From positions 112,305 to 176,304 of the forward strand of contig JAGVSR010000145.1 of assembly GCA_019137195.1 (NCBI GenBank): a DNA stretch of 64,000 bases, in the 5' to 3' direction. Positions 7,934-17,518 of the stretch are shown here, piece after piece. The notes under the pieces are model-generated. The model did not search any database, was not told the origin of the DNA, and saw only the letters and a program-made list of their open reading frames with translations. This stretch comes from Alphaproteobacteria bacterium. GTDB taxonomy: Bacteria; Pseudomonadota; Alphaproteobacteria; Rhizobiales; Hyphomicrobiaceae. Numbering within the stretch: position 1 is the first letter of the stretch; every line of letters begins with the position of its first letter. A program made the translations under genes and the position numbers.

Positions 7934-10900
7934 TCACACCGTCCCGGCCGGGGGCTGGTCGTTGCCGGCGTGGGTGGAGAGCCAGTAGTTGAAGCTCTTC
8001 AAGGACGCGAGCACGTCATCCCAGCCGGCCTTGCTCATGATGTCGGCGCGGGCAAGCTCCGAGAGATGGCTCTCGACGTAGGTGACGACGCGGGCACGCT
8101 CGTCGTCGAGTTGCCCAGCAGCCTGATCTGCCCTGAGCTCGTCGGCCATCTTGGTCAGCGCGTAGCGATAGGCGCCGCCCGGCGCCAGAAGAAACAGGGT
8201 ACGCAGGTTGGCGATGGTGGTGGCGACATCGTCAACCTCGTCGACCTCGCCATCGATCCCGTCGGCAGCCATGAAGCGCTCGCGCGCGTCCTCGATGTTG
8301 CGGCCGAGGCTATCGTCGGCCGACTTTACGATATTGAACAGACTGTGGTTCTGGCGCAGCACCGACTGCAGGGCGTTGCGGATCTGCCGGATGTCGATCT
8401 GCGGGTAGAGCTCGATGTAGCGCGCGAGCAGGCCGGCATCGGTGTTGAGCTCGTCGGCGAAGTGCTCGATCAGGTCGTCGGCCGTGCGAAGGCGGGCCGG
8501 TCGGGGCTGGGACGACGGCTGCGCGTGCGCGGCAGGGTCGACGCGGGGGGCCGCCTGCTGCGTGAGCCGGGGCATTTCGGGATTGGCCGGAAGCTGCGGA
8601 CGTGCTTCACCCAACGCGCCGCCCGCGATCGAGGGCGGCGGCGGGATTCCCAGATTACCTCCGCGGCGCGCGGCAGCGTAATGCCGCGACGGCGGATCGT
8701 TGGCGCGGATCAGAAGCAGCGCGCGATAGACGTCGGGCTTCACGTAGTAGCGCTCGGCCACCTTGTCCTCGGTGGCGATGCAGTCGAGGGTCGCGCCCGC
8801 ATTCACAACGCGGCGAACGACGCGCTGCTCGTATGAATCCTCAATCTCGGACAACGTCACCATCGACGTATATCCGCCAGAGGCTGCGACCGGCTCGAAG
8901 TGGTTCAGCGCAATGTCGGCGTGCTCGTGGGTGTAAGGCCGCAGTGCCTCACGGATGAGCTGCTCGAGCTTGGCCTGCTGGACGATCGACGCGTCGGCCT
9001 TGAGATGGCGGTCGCAGACGGTCGAGAGGTACTCGCGAAGCTCGCTCCTGACGCGGTAGCGCTCGCCGGGGCCCTGCACCGCCTCGACGGCGCCGATGTC
9101 GGCACCAGCCGTCAGCACCATGCGTACGCGGCTCGCAACGCCCGGATGCACTTCCGTGAGATCGGCTATGGCCGAGAAACCCTGGTGGTTGGTGATCGGC
9201 CGGAGCACGCCGAGCACGAGGTAGGCGGTCTCGTACTGGTGCGCGCCGAGCGCGGCATTGATGTTGGCCTCGAGCTGCTGGGCGGAACGGGCCTTTAGGC
9301 TCGGCACGTCGGAGAGCGGAGAGCGCACGGCATTGGCGCCGAACAGGCCCGACATGAAGACGAGACTGTCGATGGCAATGGCAATGGCGAGCGCGAGATA
9401 GGCGAGGCGGTTGCCGTCCTGGAAAGCGTTCCAGGTGACGACGAAGCGGTGAGCCTTGTCGTCTCGGTTCAACTCCATGAAGTTGATCTTGGTACGCAGC
9501 GCCTCGGTCTCGGCGGACGGCAGGCCTGAGTCGGCGAGGCAGCGGCGTGAGAAGCCGAACAGCGCGTCGGCCGAGCTGAGGCCGGCAATCTTCTCGCCGC
9601 CGGCGCAAGTCGTGGCGAACGCCTTGGAGCCATCGTTCAGGGCGAACAACACGGCCGCGGCCTCGACCGCGGACTTCGGATCGCAGTCGATGCCGCCGAC
9701 CTTGGCCCTCGTGGCGGGGGTCGCCGTCTGCATGGCGCCGAGGATCTGGCTGCAAACCTTCTGCACGTCGGACAGCCGCTCGGAAGACGGCTCCTCGCGG
9801 AAGTCGATGCGCGCCTTCTCGAAGCCCGGCAGCATGCGCGACGGATCGATGATCTTGCCGTCGTCGACAGAGACCGAGCTCTGGGTCATGGCGATGCGCT
9901 GGCCGGCAGTCTCCTCCTCACCCTTCAGCTTGGCGAGGTCGCCGTCGACCTGGGCGAGCTCGCGCTCGATCTGCGAGATCCGCGTCTCGACCGTGTCGAG
10001 GCGCTTCTTGGCATCCTTCACACGCTCCTCGCCTACCTTGTAGTAGTCGTTGAGCTTGCCGAGCTCGCCCATGCGCTCGCGCCACATGGGTCCCTTGCCG
10101 ACCTTGCCGGTGCCCTCTACGCCCTTATCCTCGGCCATGGCCTCGACGCGCTTGGCGTCGATCTCCTTGGCGCGCTCCTCGAGCGCCGTCTTCTTCTCGC
10201 TGTACTCGGCGGCGAGCCCCGGGCGCTCACCCTTGAGGCGCGACAGCTCGTCGGTCAGCGACACCTTCTTGGCGGCGAGGCCGGCCTGGCCGCTCTGGGC
10301 GGACGTGACGCGTTCCTGCTGCTCGGCGATGGCGCGGTTGCGGGCCTCGGCCTGATCGTGAAAATACTTCTCGACCTCACCCTCGCTTTCCTTGGCGACA
10401 GTGGCGAGCTTTACGAGCTGCGCGTTGTATGAGGTCCAACCTTCCGAGGAAAAGAGCTCCTCGGCGGCCGTCATGCGGCGGCTCTCGATGGTGGCGCCGA
10501 TGTCGGCGACGACGCCCGCCACCTGGTTCTGGGCTCTGAGCTCGGCCGCGCGGACACGCTCCTCCTGCGGGAAGATGGCCGTGAACAGGCTGTCGAAGGA
10601 GAAAAATACCGAGGTTGCCATGCAGGCGAGAAACATCACCCACAGGATCGAGTTCTTGACGATGACGCGCGCCGACTGGACGTAGCTTTCGCCGAGATCG
10701 CTCTTGGCGAGGGCGAAGACGAAGGCCAGGATGATGGCGCCGACCGCACCGAATGCAGCGTAATTCTGGATGGCGGCTGCAGCATCAGACTGGAACCAGT
10801 TGCCGGTGTTGGGCGCGCCGGAGGTAAGCCCCTGACCGGCCCAGATGCCGAGCGCCGTGAAGACGAGCACGCCGAAGAGCGCGGTCGCGGTCAGATCCCA

Positions 10901-11308
10901 GGCGACGCCACCCTTGGAATGCGTCTGGCTCATGCCGGTGGCAAAGCTCTCGCCGATGAGCCAGGCGATGATGAGCATCACACCCTGGATGCCGAAGGTG
11001 ATGAGGAACGACAGCAGCGCCTCGCCGGTGAAGTTCCGCATGCCGTCCCAAGTGGTGTAGCCGGAGGCAAGCGACAGTGCGATGCCGGTGGCGCCCAAGA
11101 GCGCCAAGCGCCAATTGGAGAAGACCGCCTCCTCGGCCAGCTTCCAGAGGCGGGGCACGAGGCGCGTGAGCATCGAGAACAGGAGGAAGCACGCGACCGC
11201 GCCCGCGACCCAGGCGGCGATCTCGTTCGCCGACATGTCTGGCAGGCTCGGCATAGCCGGCAGGGATTGCATGGCGGAATCCGCGGTGGCTTTGAGGTCC
11301 CAACCCAT
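7934..11308 (-). CDS. large multi-pass membrane protein with coiled coil and duplicated C-terminal domain, unknown function
   Basis: I do not recognise this 1124-residue protein. Six probable membrane helices lie in the first quarter (about 31-52, 66-85, 97-119, 137-158, 183-202, 215-238). A charged helical region of roughly 250-475, rich in Glu/Lys/Arg, looks like a coiled coil. A cysteine-containing segment follows (about 515-600), then a seventh helix (about 635-657). The rest has two copies of a 65-residue domain (about 698-763 and 800-865), a Pro-rich linker and a helical tail. The layout suggests a scaffold or tether between membrane and cytoplasm or periplasm, but no catalytic motif is visible. 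It stands alone between a Uma2 gene and a thiolase. Confidence 0.8.
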   Translation of the reverse strand: MGWDLKATADSAMQSLPAMPSLPDMSANEIAAWVAGAVACFLLFSMLTRLVPRLWKLAEEAVFSNWRLALLGATGIALSLASGYTTWDGMRNFTGEALLSFLITFGIQGVMLIIAWLIGESFATGMSQTHSKGGVAWDLTATALFGVLVFTALGIWAGQGLTSGAPNTGNWFQSDAAAAIQNYAAFGAVGAIILAFVFALAKSDLGESYVQSARVIVKNSILWVMFLACMATSVFFSFDSLFTAIFPQEERVRAAELRAQNQVAGVVADIGATIESRRMTAAEELFSSEGWTSYNAQLVKLATVAKESEGEVEKYFHDQAEARNRAIAEQQERVTSAQSGQAGLAAKKVSLTDELSRLKGERPGLAAEYSEKKTALEERAKEIDAKRVEAMAEDKGVEGTGKVGKGPMWRERMGELGKLNDYYKVGEERVKDAKKRLDTVETRISQIERELAQVDGDLAKLKGEEETAGQRIAMTQSSVSVDDGKIIDPSRMLPGFEKARIDFREEPSSERLSDVQKVCSQILGAMQTATPATRAKVGGIDCDPKSAVEAAAVLFALNDGSKAFATTCAGGEKIAGLSSADALFGFSRRCLADSGLPSAETEALRTKINFMELNRDDKAHRFVVTWNAFQDGNRLAYLALAIAIAIDSLVFMSGLFGANAVRSPLSDVPSLKARSAQQLEANINAALGAHQYETAYLVLGVLRPITNHQGFSAIADLTEVHPGVASRVRMVLTAGADIGAVEAVQGPGERYRVRSELREYLSTVCDRHLKADASIVQQAKLEQLIREALRPYTHEHADIALNHFEPVAASGGYTSMVTLSEIEDSYEQRVVRRVVNAGATLDCIATEDKVAERYYVKPDVYRALLLIRANDPPSRHYAAARRGGNLGIPPPPSIAGGALGEARPQLPANPEMPRLTQQAAPRVDPAAHAQPSSQPRPARLRTADDLIEHFADELNTDAGLLARYIELYPQIDIRQIRNALQSVLRQNHSLFNIVKSADDSLGRNIEDARERFMAADGIDGEVDEVDDVATTIANLRTLFLLAPGGAYRYALTKMADELRADQAAGQLDDERARVVTYVESHLSELARADIMSKAGWDDVLASLKSFNYWLSTHAGNDQPPAGTV

Positions 11309-11589
11309 CGTCTTGCCCTCTGGCCGAGGCGCGACGGCCGCCGGCCCATCTCATCGAGGCCGGTCGCAGCGGCCTCCTCAACTCGCGCTCAACGCGGACC
11401 GGGAAAACCCGGCCCCGAACACCTGATTTGTCTCGTCTGCATCTCCGGGGTGATTAGGGGCAAGATTGCGGCACGCGCCCCGCATGGACAGGATTTAACT
11501 TGTGCAGGGTCACGAGGGGCGGGCTGTTGCGGTGCAGCAGGTCCGTCCCGACCGTCGCAATGGTGCCACGATCCGGGGGCGCCGGTGGA

Positions 11590-12759
11590 TCAGCCGCCGA
11601 TAGCCTCGAAGAGGGCCGCAACACCCATACCGCCCGATGTGCCGACAACCGCTGCGCCGCGGGTCGCCGCGAGGCTGGCGGCGGGCCGGGCCATGCGGGT
11701 GAAGAGACGCGCGACAAGGACCGCGCCCGAGGCGGCCAGAGGGTGGCCGCGGACGATGGCTCCGCCGTCGGCATTGAGTGCGGCAGGGCTCGCGCCGGAC
11801 GCCTTCTCGAACGCGATGGCCTGGGTTGCCGAAGTCTCGTTCAGCTCGATGGCCTCGACGGCTGCCGCCGCAGGGCCGCCTGCGCGCTCGATAAGGCGCT
11901 TGTAGGCTGCGATCGGCGCCTCGACCTCGTCCCTAGGGCTCAAGGCTGCCGTTGCCGCCGCCAAGAGCTGCAAAGCCCTGGGCCGGCCAAGGTCATTCCA
12001 AACCTTCTCCGAGACGACCACGGCGATCGCCGCTCCATCATGAAGCGACGCCGTGTTACCGGGCGTTGCGGTGCCATGGGGCGGGGCAAACGGCATCATC
12101 TCCGCGAAGTCTTCGGGATCGACCTCGACTGCGCTCTGGTCCTTCAGTTCCTCGGCGTTGTGGCGCAAGGGTACGATCTCGGCGAGGAAGCGGCCTGCCT
12201 CGCGGGCGGCAAGCGCGCGGGCGAACGAGCTGGCCACCCAGGCGTCCTGCGCGGTGCGAGAGATGCCGAGGCGCGCGGCGAGTGCGTCGGTGCCGCCAAA
12301 GCGGTCGGTCGCGCCTTCGCCGTCCTCTCCCGCGTTGCCCGACTGCCCCAGCGGCACGAAGTGCGGCACCTGGAACGGGCTGCGCGGACGGGCGAGCCGC
12401 CAGGGCGCTGTCGACAGACTTTCGGCGCCGCCGGCAACGACGACGGGGGCCTCGCCGGTTGCGACGAGGCGCGCCGCGGCGAGGACGGCATCGAGCCCTG
12501 AGCTACACTGGCGATCCACAGTCATGGCCGGCACGTGCTCGGGCAGGCCGGACGACAGGGCGACGAGGCGAGCCGGATTGGACCCTTCGGTCGCGTTGCC
12601 AAGGATCACCTCGGCCACCTGCGAGGGTTCCAAGCGGGCATCGGCAAGGGCGGCGGCGACGACCGGAGACGCAAGATCGGCGAGGCGGCGCGACCGGTGC
12701 AGTCCGCCGATGCGCCCGATGGCCGAGCGGCGGGCGGCAACGATGAAAGCGCTCGTCAA
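11590..12759 (-). CDS. thiolase-family protein lacking the second catalytic cysteine
   Basis: 389 residues with the thiolase fold, which in active members joins or splits acyl-CoA units. The nucleophile is present (Cys85 in DRQCSSGLDAV), as is the C-terminal GHPLAASGA motif (His339). The last motif, normally C-(I/V)-G-G-G-M-G with a proton-shuttling cysteine, reads GTSGGMG, leaving Gly373 at the cysteine position. NEAF is also changed, to NETS. The protein may bind CoA esters with altered chemistry. I chose the TTG at 12759 because it gives the usual length and a TSAFIVAARRSAIG start; the frame stays open upstream to 12942 but that part is not thiolase-like. Confidence 0.82.
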   Translation of the reverse strand: MTSAFIVAARRSAIGRIGGLHRSRRLADLASPVVAAALADARLEPSQVAEVILGNATEGSNPARLVALSSGLPEHVPAMTVDRQCSSGLDAVLAAARLVATGEAPVVVAGGAESLSTAPWRLARPRSPFQVPHFVPLGQSGNAGEDGEGATDRFGGTDALAARLGISRTAQDAWVASSFARALAAREAGRFLAEIVPLRHNAEELKDQSAVEVDPEDFAEMMPFAPPHGTATPGNTASLHDGAAIAVVVSEKVWNDLGRPRALQLLAAATAALSPRDEVEAPIAAYKRLIERAGGPAAAAVEAIELNETSATQAIAFEKASGASPAALNADGGAIVRGHPLAASGAVLVARLFTRMARPAASLAATRGAAVVGTSGGMGVAALFEAIGG

Positions 12760-12883
12760 TGAATTCGGGCTCCCGGCACGAATTGGAAGGTCAGGACGCG
12801 ACTGGCGTGATCGGCCGCTCGAGCCTGCGAGGACCGGTTTCCGTTTGCGTGACGATCTTGGCGAAATCCAGTCGGGGGCAATC

Positions 12884-12901
12884 GAAACAGTGTAACGTTT
12901 C
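12884..12901. promoter_or_regulatory. candidate operator palindrome upstream of the Zur-like gene
   Basis: GAAAC and GTTTC half-sites flank an 8-base centre containing TGTAAC, forming an 18-base imperfect palindrome. It lies between the thiolase-like gene and the Fur-family regulator, 115 bases before the regulator's ATG. Fur/Zur proteins bind AT-rich palindromes of about this size, so autoregulation is possible. This is inference from one site only. Confidence 0.35.
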
Positions 12902-13015
12902 GCTGCGCACGCCCCCGCGGCAAGCGCCATCGGCCACCACATTTAGCGGATGGACCCGCGAGGGATTGGCGGTATAAGCGAACAACGTCACGCAAAGGCA
13001 AGGCTGGGCCGGCGA

Positions 13016-13528
13016 ATGAGCAACAGCGCGACCAAGAGCAAAGAGTCTGCTCACGAGCCGCAAAGCGCCAAAAAGCTGGCGCAGATCGTCGAGCGGGCCG
13101 CCAAGGCCTTCGAGCTCAAGAACTTGCGCTTCACAACGCTACGTCAGAAGGTGTTCGAGGAGATCGCGGCGACGCACGCCTCCATCGGTGCCTACGAAAT
13201 CCTCGCGCGGCTCGGTGACAAGGGCACGCGCGTGGCGCCGATCTCAGTCTATCGAGCGATCGACGCTCTGATGGAAGCCGGCGTGATCCATCGCCTCGAG
13301 AGCAAGAACGCGTTCTTTGCCTGCCGGCGCGCCGACCATGCGTCCACCGGCCGGCGCCCGATCTTTCTGTCGTGCGAAGGGTGCGGAGGCGTAATCGAGG
13401 CCGACGGTCAGGACATCTTCGATCTCATCGGCGAGCGAGCCCAATCCGCGAAGTTCACGCCGCGCGTCAAGTTCGTCGAGGTACAAGGCATGTGCAGCCG
13501 CTGCGCCACGGGAAAGAAAGACGCTTGA
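13016..13528 (+). CDS. Fur-family zinc-type regulator (Zur-like)
   Basis: 170 residues of the Fur superfamily. A winged-helix region (FTTLRQKVFEEI ... PISVYRAIDALMEAGVIHRLE) is followed by a dimerisation domain with two CxxC pairs (CEGCGG and CSRC) forming a structural zinc site, and an FACRRADH segment resembling the Zur regulatory metal site. These features favour Zur, the repressor of zinc uptake genes, over Fur, but no znuABC operon is in the window to confirm this. The ATG at 13016 is used; an in-frame start at 12950 would add 22 residues with no family resemblance. Confidence 0.82.
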   Translation: MSNSATKSKESAHEPQSAKKLAQIVERAAKAFELKNLRFTTLRQKVFEEIAATHASIGAYEILARLGDKGTRVAPISVYRAIDALMEAGVIHRLESKNAFFACRRADHASTGRRPIFLSCEGCGGVIEADGQDIFDLIGERAQSAKFTPRVKFVEVQGMCSRCATGKKDA

Positions 13529-13747
13529 GCAACGCTTAGTCGGCAGCGGCGCGGTAGCCTCGTCAAGCCATGACCGCAGCAATGCGGCACAGGTCCCGAC
13601 AACGATTGCATCAGCTCACGATCTGGCGATTCACGTCAGCGCAGGGAGACTGCCTCAGCTTGAGCGCTGGTGCCCATACACGCCTTGTCCGCGGATGCCG
13701 CCGGGGCCCATGATGGCCAAGGCTCACACCGGTCTCTACCGCGGGCA

Positions 13748-14284
13748 TCACTCCGAGGAGGCACGACGCTCGTTGTCCGGGGCGGTATCCGGCACCGGAG
13801 CGGGGCTCGTGGCCGCCGCCTTCAGCATGAGCGCGAGCAGCTCGCCCGGGCTCTCGATGTCGATCGTTTGCGGATGCTCGGGATCGGTCGAGCCTCGGAT
13901 GTCGGTGCGGATGTTGCCTTCCCAATCCATGAAGATGGTACGCGGCACATAGGTGCCGTCGGGAGCGAACGCGCCGTTCGACATCTTGTCGGCGTCGGCA
14001 TCGACCAGGATCATCACGAAGTTCTTCGACGCCGCAACGATGGCGGGGTCCTTGAACACCTCGCGGTACTTCTTGCACGAGCCGCACCATGGCGCATGAA
14101 ACACCATGACGACCGGACGCTGCGTAACGGTTGCCTCGCGGATGCCCGAACGGATGTCACGCCAGGTGATGGCAGGCGCGTTCCATGCCTCCGCAAGCTC
14201 GGGTGAGCGAGCCCAGGCAGCGAAGACGAGGAGCGGCGCAACCAAGAGCGTCACAACGAGGCTACGGACAGCAGTCGCGGTCAT
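13748..14284 (-). CDS. exported thioredoxin-fold protein
   Basis: About 178 residues. An N-terminal hydrophobic stretch (SLVVTLLVAPLLVFAAWA) serves as signal peptide or anchor, followed by a thioredoxin-like domain with the redox motif WCGSCKK and a PRTIFMDWEG segment containing the usual cis-Pro region. It probably works in the periplasm as a thiol reductase or oxidase; the partner is unknown. The ATG at 14284 follows GGGA at a fair distance; a GTG at 14308 is possible. The gene lies 115 bases downstream of the Tyr-rich protein, with a strong hairpin between them. Confidence 0.8.
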   Translation of the reverse strand: MTATAVRSLVVTLLVAPLLVFAAWARSPELAEAWNAPAITWRDIRSGIREATVTQRPVVMVFHAPWCGSCKKYREVFKDPAIVAASKNFVMILVDADADKMSNGAFAPDGTYVPRTIFMDWEGNIRTDIRGSTDPEHPQTIDIESPGELLALMLKAAATSPAPVPDTAPDNERRASSE

Positions 14285-14325
14285 CGGTCGATCCCAGGTG
14301 AGGTTCACGCGACATCAAATAGCAC

Positions 14326-14358
14326 GCGTCAGGCGGGATGCATCGCCCCGCCTGACGC
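14326..14358 (-). terminator. perfect 12-bp hairpin between the Tyr-rich and thioredoxin-fold genes
   Basis: GCGTCAGGCGGG pairs exactly with CCCGCCTGACGC around a 9-base loop. On the minus strand it follows the Tyr-rich gene, but the downstream GTGCTATTTG tail is a poor T-run, so it could be a weak terminator or an RNA-stability element. Confidence 0.5.
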
Positions 14359-14399
14359 AGACCTCGGACAGGCGCCCAGTCTCACAAGGCACGTGGACA

Positions 14400-14732
14400 T
14401 CAGAATCGGAAGTAGAGGCTCACGCCGGGCCGGTAGTAGCGGTACGGGCGATAGTAATAGGGATAGTAGGGCCTGTAGTAGTACGGCGAGTAATACCGAT
14501 AGGGACGATAGTAGTAGGGTCGGTAATAGCCGTAGTTCGAGTAACCGCTGCCCCTGTAATTGTAGTGGCGATGGTGACGGCGGCGATGAACCTGCTCCAC
14601 CCCGGACTTGCTCACTTCGCTGGCCTTGGCGGCCACACCGGCAGCGCCGACAGGCCCGGCCGAGGCAGGGGCCGCCAATATCAGCAGCGCACTGCCCACA
14701 GCGGCCAGCATCGTCAACAGTCTTGATTTCAT
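14400..14732 (-). CDS. Tyr/Pro/Arg-rich secreted repeat protein
   Basis: 110 residues. A clear signal peptide (about 1-25, ending APASA) is followed by a short Ala/Gly/Val region and then a low-complexity tail of tandem YYRPY-type units from about residue 60 to the end, finishing SLYFRF. An AAGGAG ribosome site precedes the ATG. Similar tyrosine-rich exported proteins occur in Hyphomicrobiales without known function; they may be outer-surface or cell-wall associated. The codon pattern in the repeat follows the amino-acid repeat, so the DNA is also repetitive there. Confidence 0.75.
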   Translation of the reverse strand: MKSRLLTMLAAVGSALLILAAPASAGPVGAAGVAAKASEVSKSGVEQVHRRRHHRHYNYRGSGYSNYGYYRPYYYRPYRYYSPYYYRPYYPYYYRPYRYYRPGVSLYFRF

Positions 14733-15109
14733 TTCTTGTACTCCTTCAGAGAGTTAGTCTTGCCCTTCCCGGCTTGGCGACAGTCTAACACAGGGCGCCG
14801 TCGCTGCAGCAGCCTCTTTTCGGAACAATTAGGATTCCTTCAAAGACGCAGATTCAAGGCGTTCGGTTCCAAGTCGACCGACGCTCTCGGGCCAACCAGC
14901 AGCCTGGCATAAGGTCGTCATCCGATCGCGCGCAGGATGCCGTCCAAGTTGCACCCACCACCGTGGCTTCCCGTCCCGCGCCTCGGGCGGGGCACATTCA
15001 CCACGACCAAGGTTGAAGCCGTTCACGGTTGTGCGGGCGCGTTCAGGCCCCTATCGTCGCGGCCTCGCCAGCGGAGAGGCCGCCGGCCCCTCTTCCAGAA
15101 ACAAGCCAC
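14733..15109. other. divergent intergenic region, no gene seen
   Basis: 377 bases between the divergently read Tyr-rich gene and the malic enzyme. It should hold promoters for both. I see no RNA gene, hairpin with T-run or conserved ORF in it. Confidence 0.5.
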
Positions 15110-17380
15110 ATGTCGCGCAAATTCACTGGTGCCCGGGTCACCAACCAGGAAGCCCTGCAGTTCCACGCCCAGGGCAAACCCGGCAAGCTCGAGATCAACG
15201 CCACCAAGAGTCTCGTCACGCAGCGTGATCTTTCGCTCGCCTACTCTCCTGGCGTGGCGGCGCCGGTGCTCGCCATCGCCGACAACCCGTCCACCGCCTA
15301 TGACTATACGAGCAAGGGGAACCTAGTGGCGGTCGTCTCGAACGGCACCGCGATCCTCGGGCTCGGCAACCTCGGCGCCCTGGCCTCGAAGCCCGTGATG
15401 GAGGGCAAGGCCGTCCTCTTCAAGCGCTTCGCCGACATCGACGGCATCGACCTTTGCGTGTCGACCGAGGACGTAGATGCCTTCATCAACTCCGTGCGCT
15501 ACCTCGGGCCGTCGTTCGGCGGCATCAACCTCGAGGACATCAAGGCGCCCGACTGCTTCATCATCGAGGAGAAGCTCAAGGAGCTCCTGGACATCCCCGT
15601 CTTCCACGACGACCAGCACGGTACGGCCATCATCGCCGCCGCCGGGCTCTTGAACGCTCTCGAGCTGACGGGCCGAAGCATCCAGGACACGAAGCTCGTC
15701 CTGAACGGCGCAGGCGCGGCCGGCATCGCCTGTCTCGACCTTCTGGTGTCACTCGGGCTGCCCCGCAAGAACGCCACTCTTTGCGACACCAAGGGCGTCA
15801 TCTACCAGGGCCGCAAGGAGGGCATGAACCAGTGGAAGAGCGCGTACGCGGTGAAGACCAAGGCGCGCACGCTGGCCGACGCGCTCGAGGGCGCCGACGT
15901 CTTCTTCGGACTCTCAGCCAAAGGCGCCGTCACGCAGGAGATGGTGGCGTCGATGGCACCGAAGCCCATCATCTTCGCCATGGCGAACCCCGATCCGGAG
16001 ATCACGCCGGAGGAAGTGCATCAAGTGCGCGAGGACGCCATCGTGGCGACCGGTCGCTCCGATTACCCGAACCAGGTCAACAACGTCCTTGGGTTCCCGT
16101 TCATCTTCCGAGGCGCGCTCGACGTGCAGGCGTCCACGATCAACCTGGAGATGAAGATCGCGGCTGCACAGTCGATTGCGGCACTCGCGCGCCAGGAGGT
16201 GCCGGACCAGGTGATGCAAGCCTTCCTAGGGCACCGGCCGACATTCGGGCCCGAGTATATCATCCCGGCTCCGTTCGATCCGCGCCTCATCAGCCACGTG
16301 CCGCCGGCGGTCGCGAGGGCGGCCATGGAGAGCGGCGTCGCGCGCCGCCCGATCGTTGACATGGACGCCTATGTTGCGCGGCTCAAGGGGCGGCTCGATC
16401 CCGTCACGGGTTGGATGCAGTCGACCTTCGACAAGGTGAGAGCCGAGCCAAAGCGCGTGGTCTTCGCCGAGGGCGAGGACGCAGCAGTGGTGCGCGCGGC
16501 CAATACCTTTTTCGCGCAGGGCTTCGGACAGCCAATCCTGGTCGGCACGTCGTCGGTCGTGAAGGAGACGTTCCGCGAGCTCGGCATCAAAGTGCGCGAC
16601 GAGTTCAAGCTCGTGGATACCCGCCACTCGCCCTACACCGAGGAGTTCACCGAGTATCTCTACCAGCGCCTACAGCGGCGCGGTTATCTGCGCCGCGACT
16701 GCCAGCGACTGGTCCTCAACGAGCGCAACGTATTCGCGGCGCTGATGGTGGTCCACGGCTATGCCGATGCTATGGTCTCTGGCGCGACGAGGAACTGGAC
16801 CAGCGTGTTCCACGACGTGCGGCGAGTGATGGACGCCAAGCCCGGCCGCAACATCATCGGCGTGTCGCTCGCTCTCTGCAAAGGCCGCGCGGTGCTGATC
16901 GCCGACACCAGCGTCCACGACATGCCGAACTCCGAGGAGCTCGCAAACATCGCGACGGAAGCCGCGCACGTGGCGAGGAAGTTCGGCATCGAGCCGCGCG
17001 TGGCCCTTCTCGCCTACTCCACCTTCGGGCAGCCGCGCGGCGAGCGCTCCGACGTCGTGCGCGGAGCGGTCGAGATCCTCGACCAGCGCGGCGCCGACTT
17101 CGAGTATGACGGCGACATGTCGGCCAGCGTCGCACTCAACAAGGACATGATGAAGCTCTACCCGTTCTGCCGGCTTTCCGATACGGCGAACGTGCTCATC
17201 ATGCCGGCGTTCCACGCGGCATCGATCTCGACCAAGATGCTGTCGGAGCTCGGCGGGGCGACGGTGCTGGGCCCGATGCTGACGGGACTTTCCTACCCGA
17301 TCCAGATCGCGACGCTCGGCTCCAAGGACGCCGACCTCGTCAACATCGCGGCGCTGGCGGCGTACGATGTCGGCGGGTGA
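15110..17380 (+). CDS. maeB: NADP-dependent malic enzyme with C-terminal phosphotransacetylase-like domain
   Basis: 756 residues in the MaeB architecture. An N-terminal malic enzyme (about 1-430) oxidatively decarboxylates malate to pyruvate, with SLAYSPGVAAP, the metal-binding HDDQHGTAII and the dinucleotide loop LNGAGAAGIA. A C-terminal domain related to phosphate acetyltransferase (about 435-756) is probably regulatory, binding acetyl-CoA in related enzymes. It supplies pyruvate and NADPH during growth on organic acids. The ATG at 15110 (MSRKFTG) matches the family start; a GTG at 15029 would add 27 unlikely residues. Confidence 0.93.
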   Translation: MSRKFTGARVTNQEALQFHAQGKPGKLEINATKSLVTQRDLSLAYSPGVAAPVLAIADNPSTAYDYTSKGNLVAVVSNGTAILGLGNLGALASKPVMEGKAVLFKRFADIDGIDLCVSTEDVDAFINSVRYLGPSFGGINLEDIKAPDCFIIEEKLKELLDIPVFHDDQHGTAIIAAAGLLNALELTGRSIQDTKLVLNGAGAAGIACLDLLVSLGLPRKNATLCDTKGVIYQGRKEGMNQWKSAYAVKTKARTLADALEGADVFFGLSAKGAVTQEMVASMAPKPIIFAMANPDPEITPEEVHQVREDAIVATGRSDYPNQVNNVLGFPFIFRGALDVQASTINLEMKIAAAQSIAALARQEVPDQVMQAFLGHRPTFGPEYIIPAPFDPRLISHVPPAVARAAMESGVARRPIVDMDAYVARLKGRLDPVTGWMQSTFDKVRAEPKRVVFAEGEDAAVVRAANTFFAQGFGQPILVGTSSVVKETFRELGIKVRDEFKLVDTRHSPYTEEFTEYLYQRLQRRGYLRRDCQRLVLNERNVFAALMVVHGYADAMVSGATRNWTSVFHDVRRVMDAKPGRNIIGVSLALCKGRAVLIADTSVHDMPNSEELANIATEAAHVARKFGIEPRVALLAYSTFGQPRGERSDVVRGAVEILDQRGADFEYDGDMSASVALNKDMMKLYPFCRLSDTANVLIMPAFHAASISTKMLSELGGATVLGPMLTGLSYPIQIATLGSKDADLVNIAALAAYDVGG

Positions 17381-17518
17381 CGGCGGCGGCTGGCACGGAG
17401 CGAACAGGGCCACACGGGCTTCGTGCCGAGCCGCGGAACACCATCACCCTCGTCCACTCCCTTCCGGGAGAGGACTGGCTCGCGGCGGCAAGCTCGAGCA
17501 GGCCACGACAGGCCGAGA

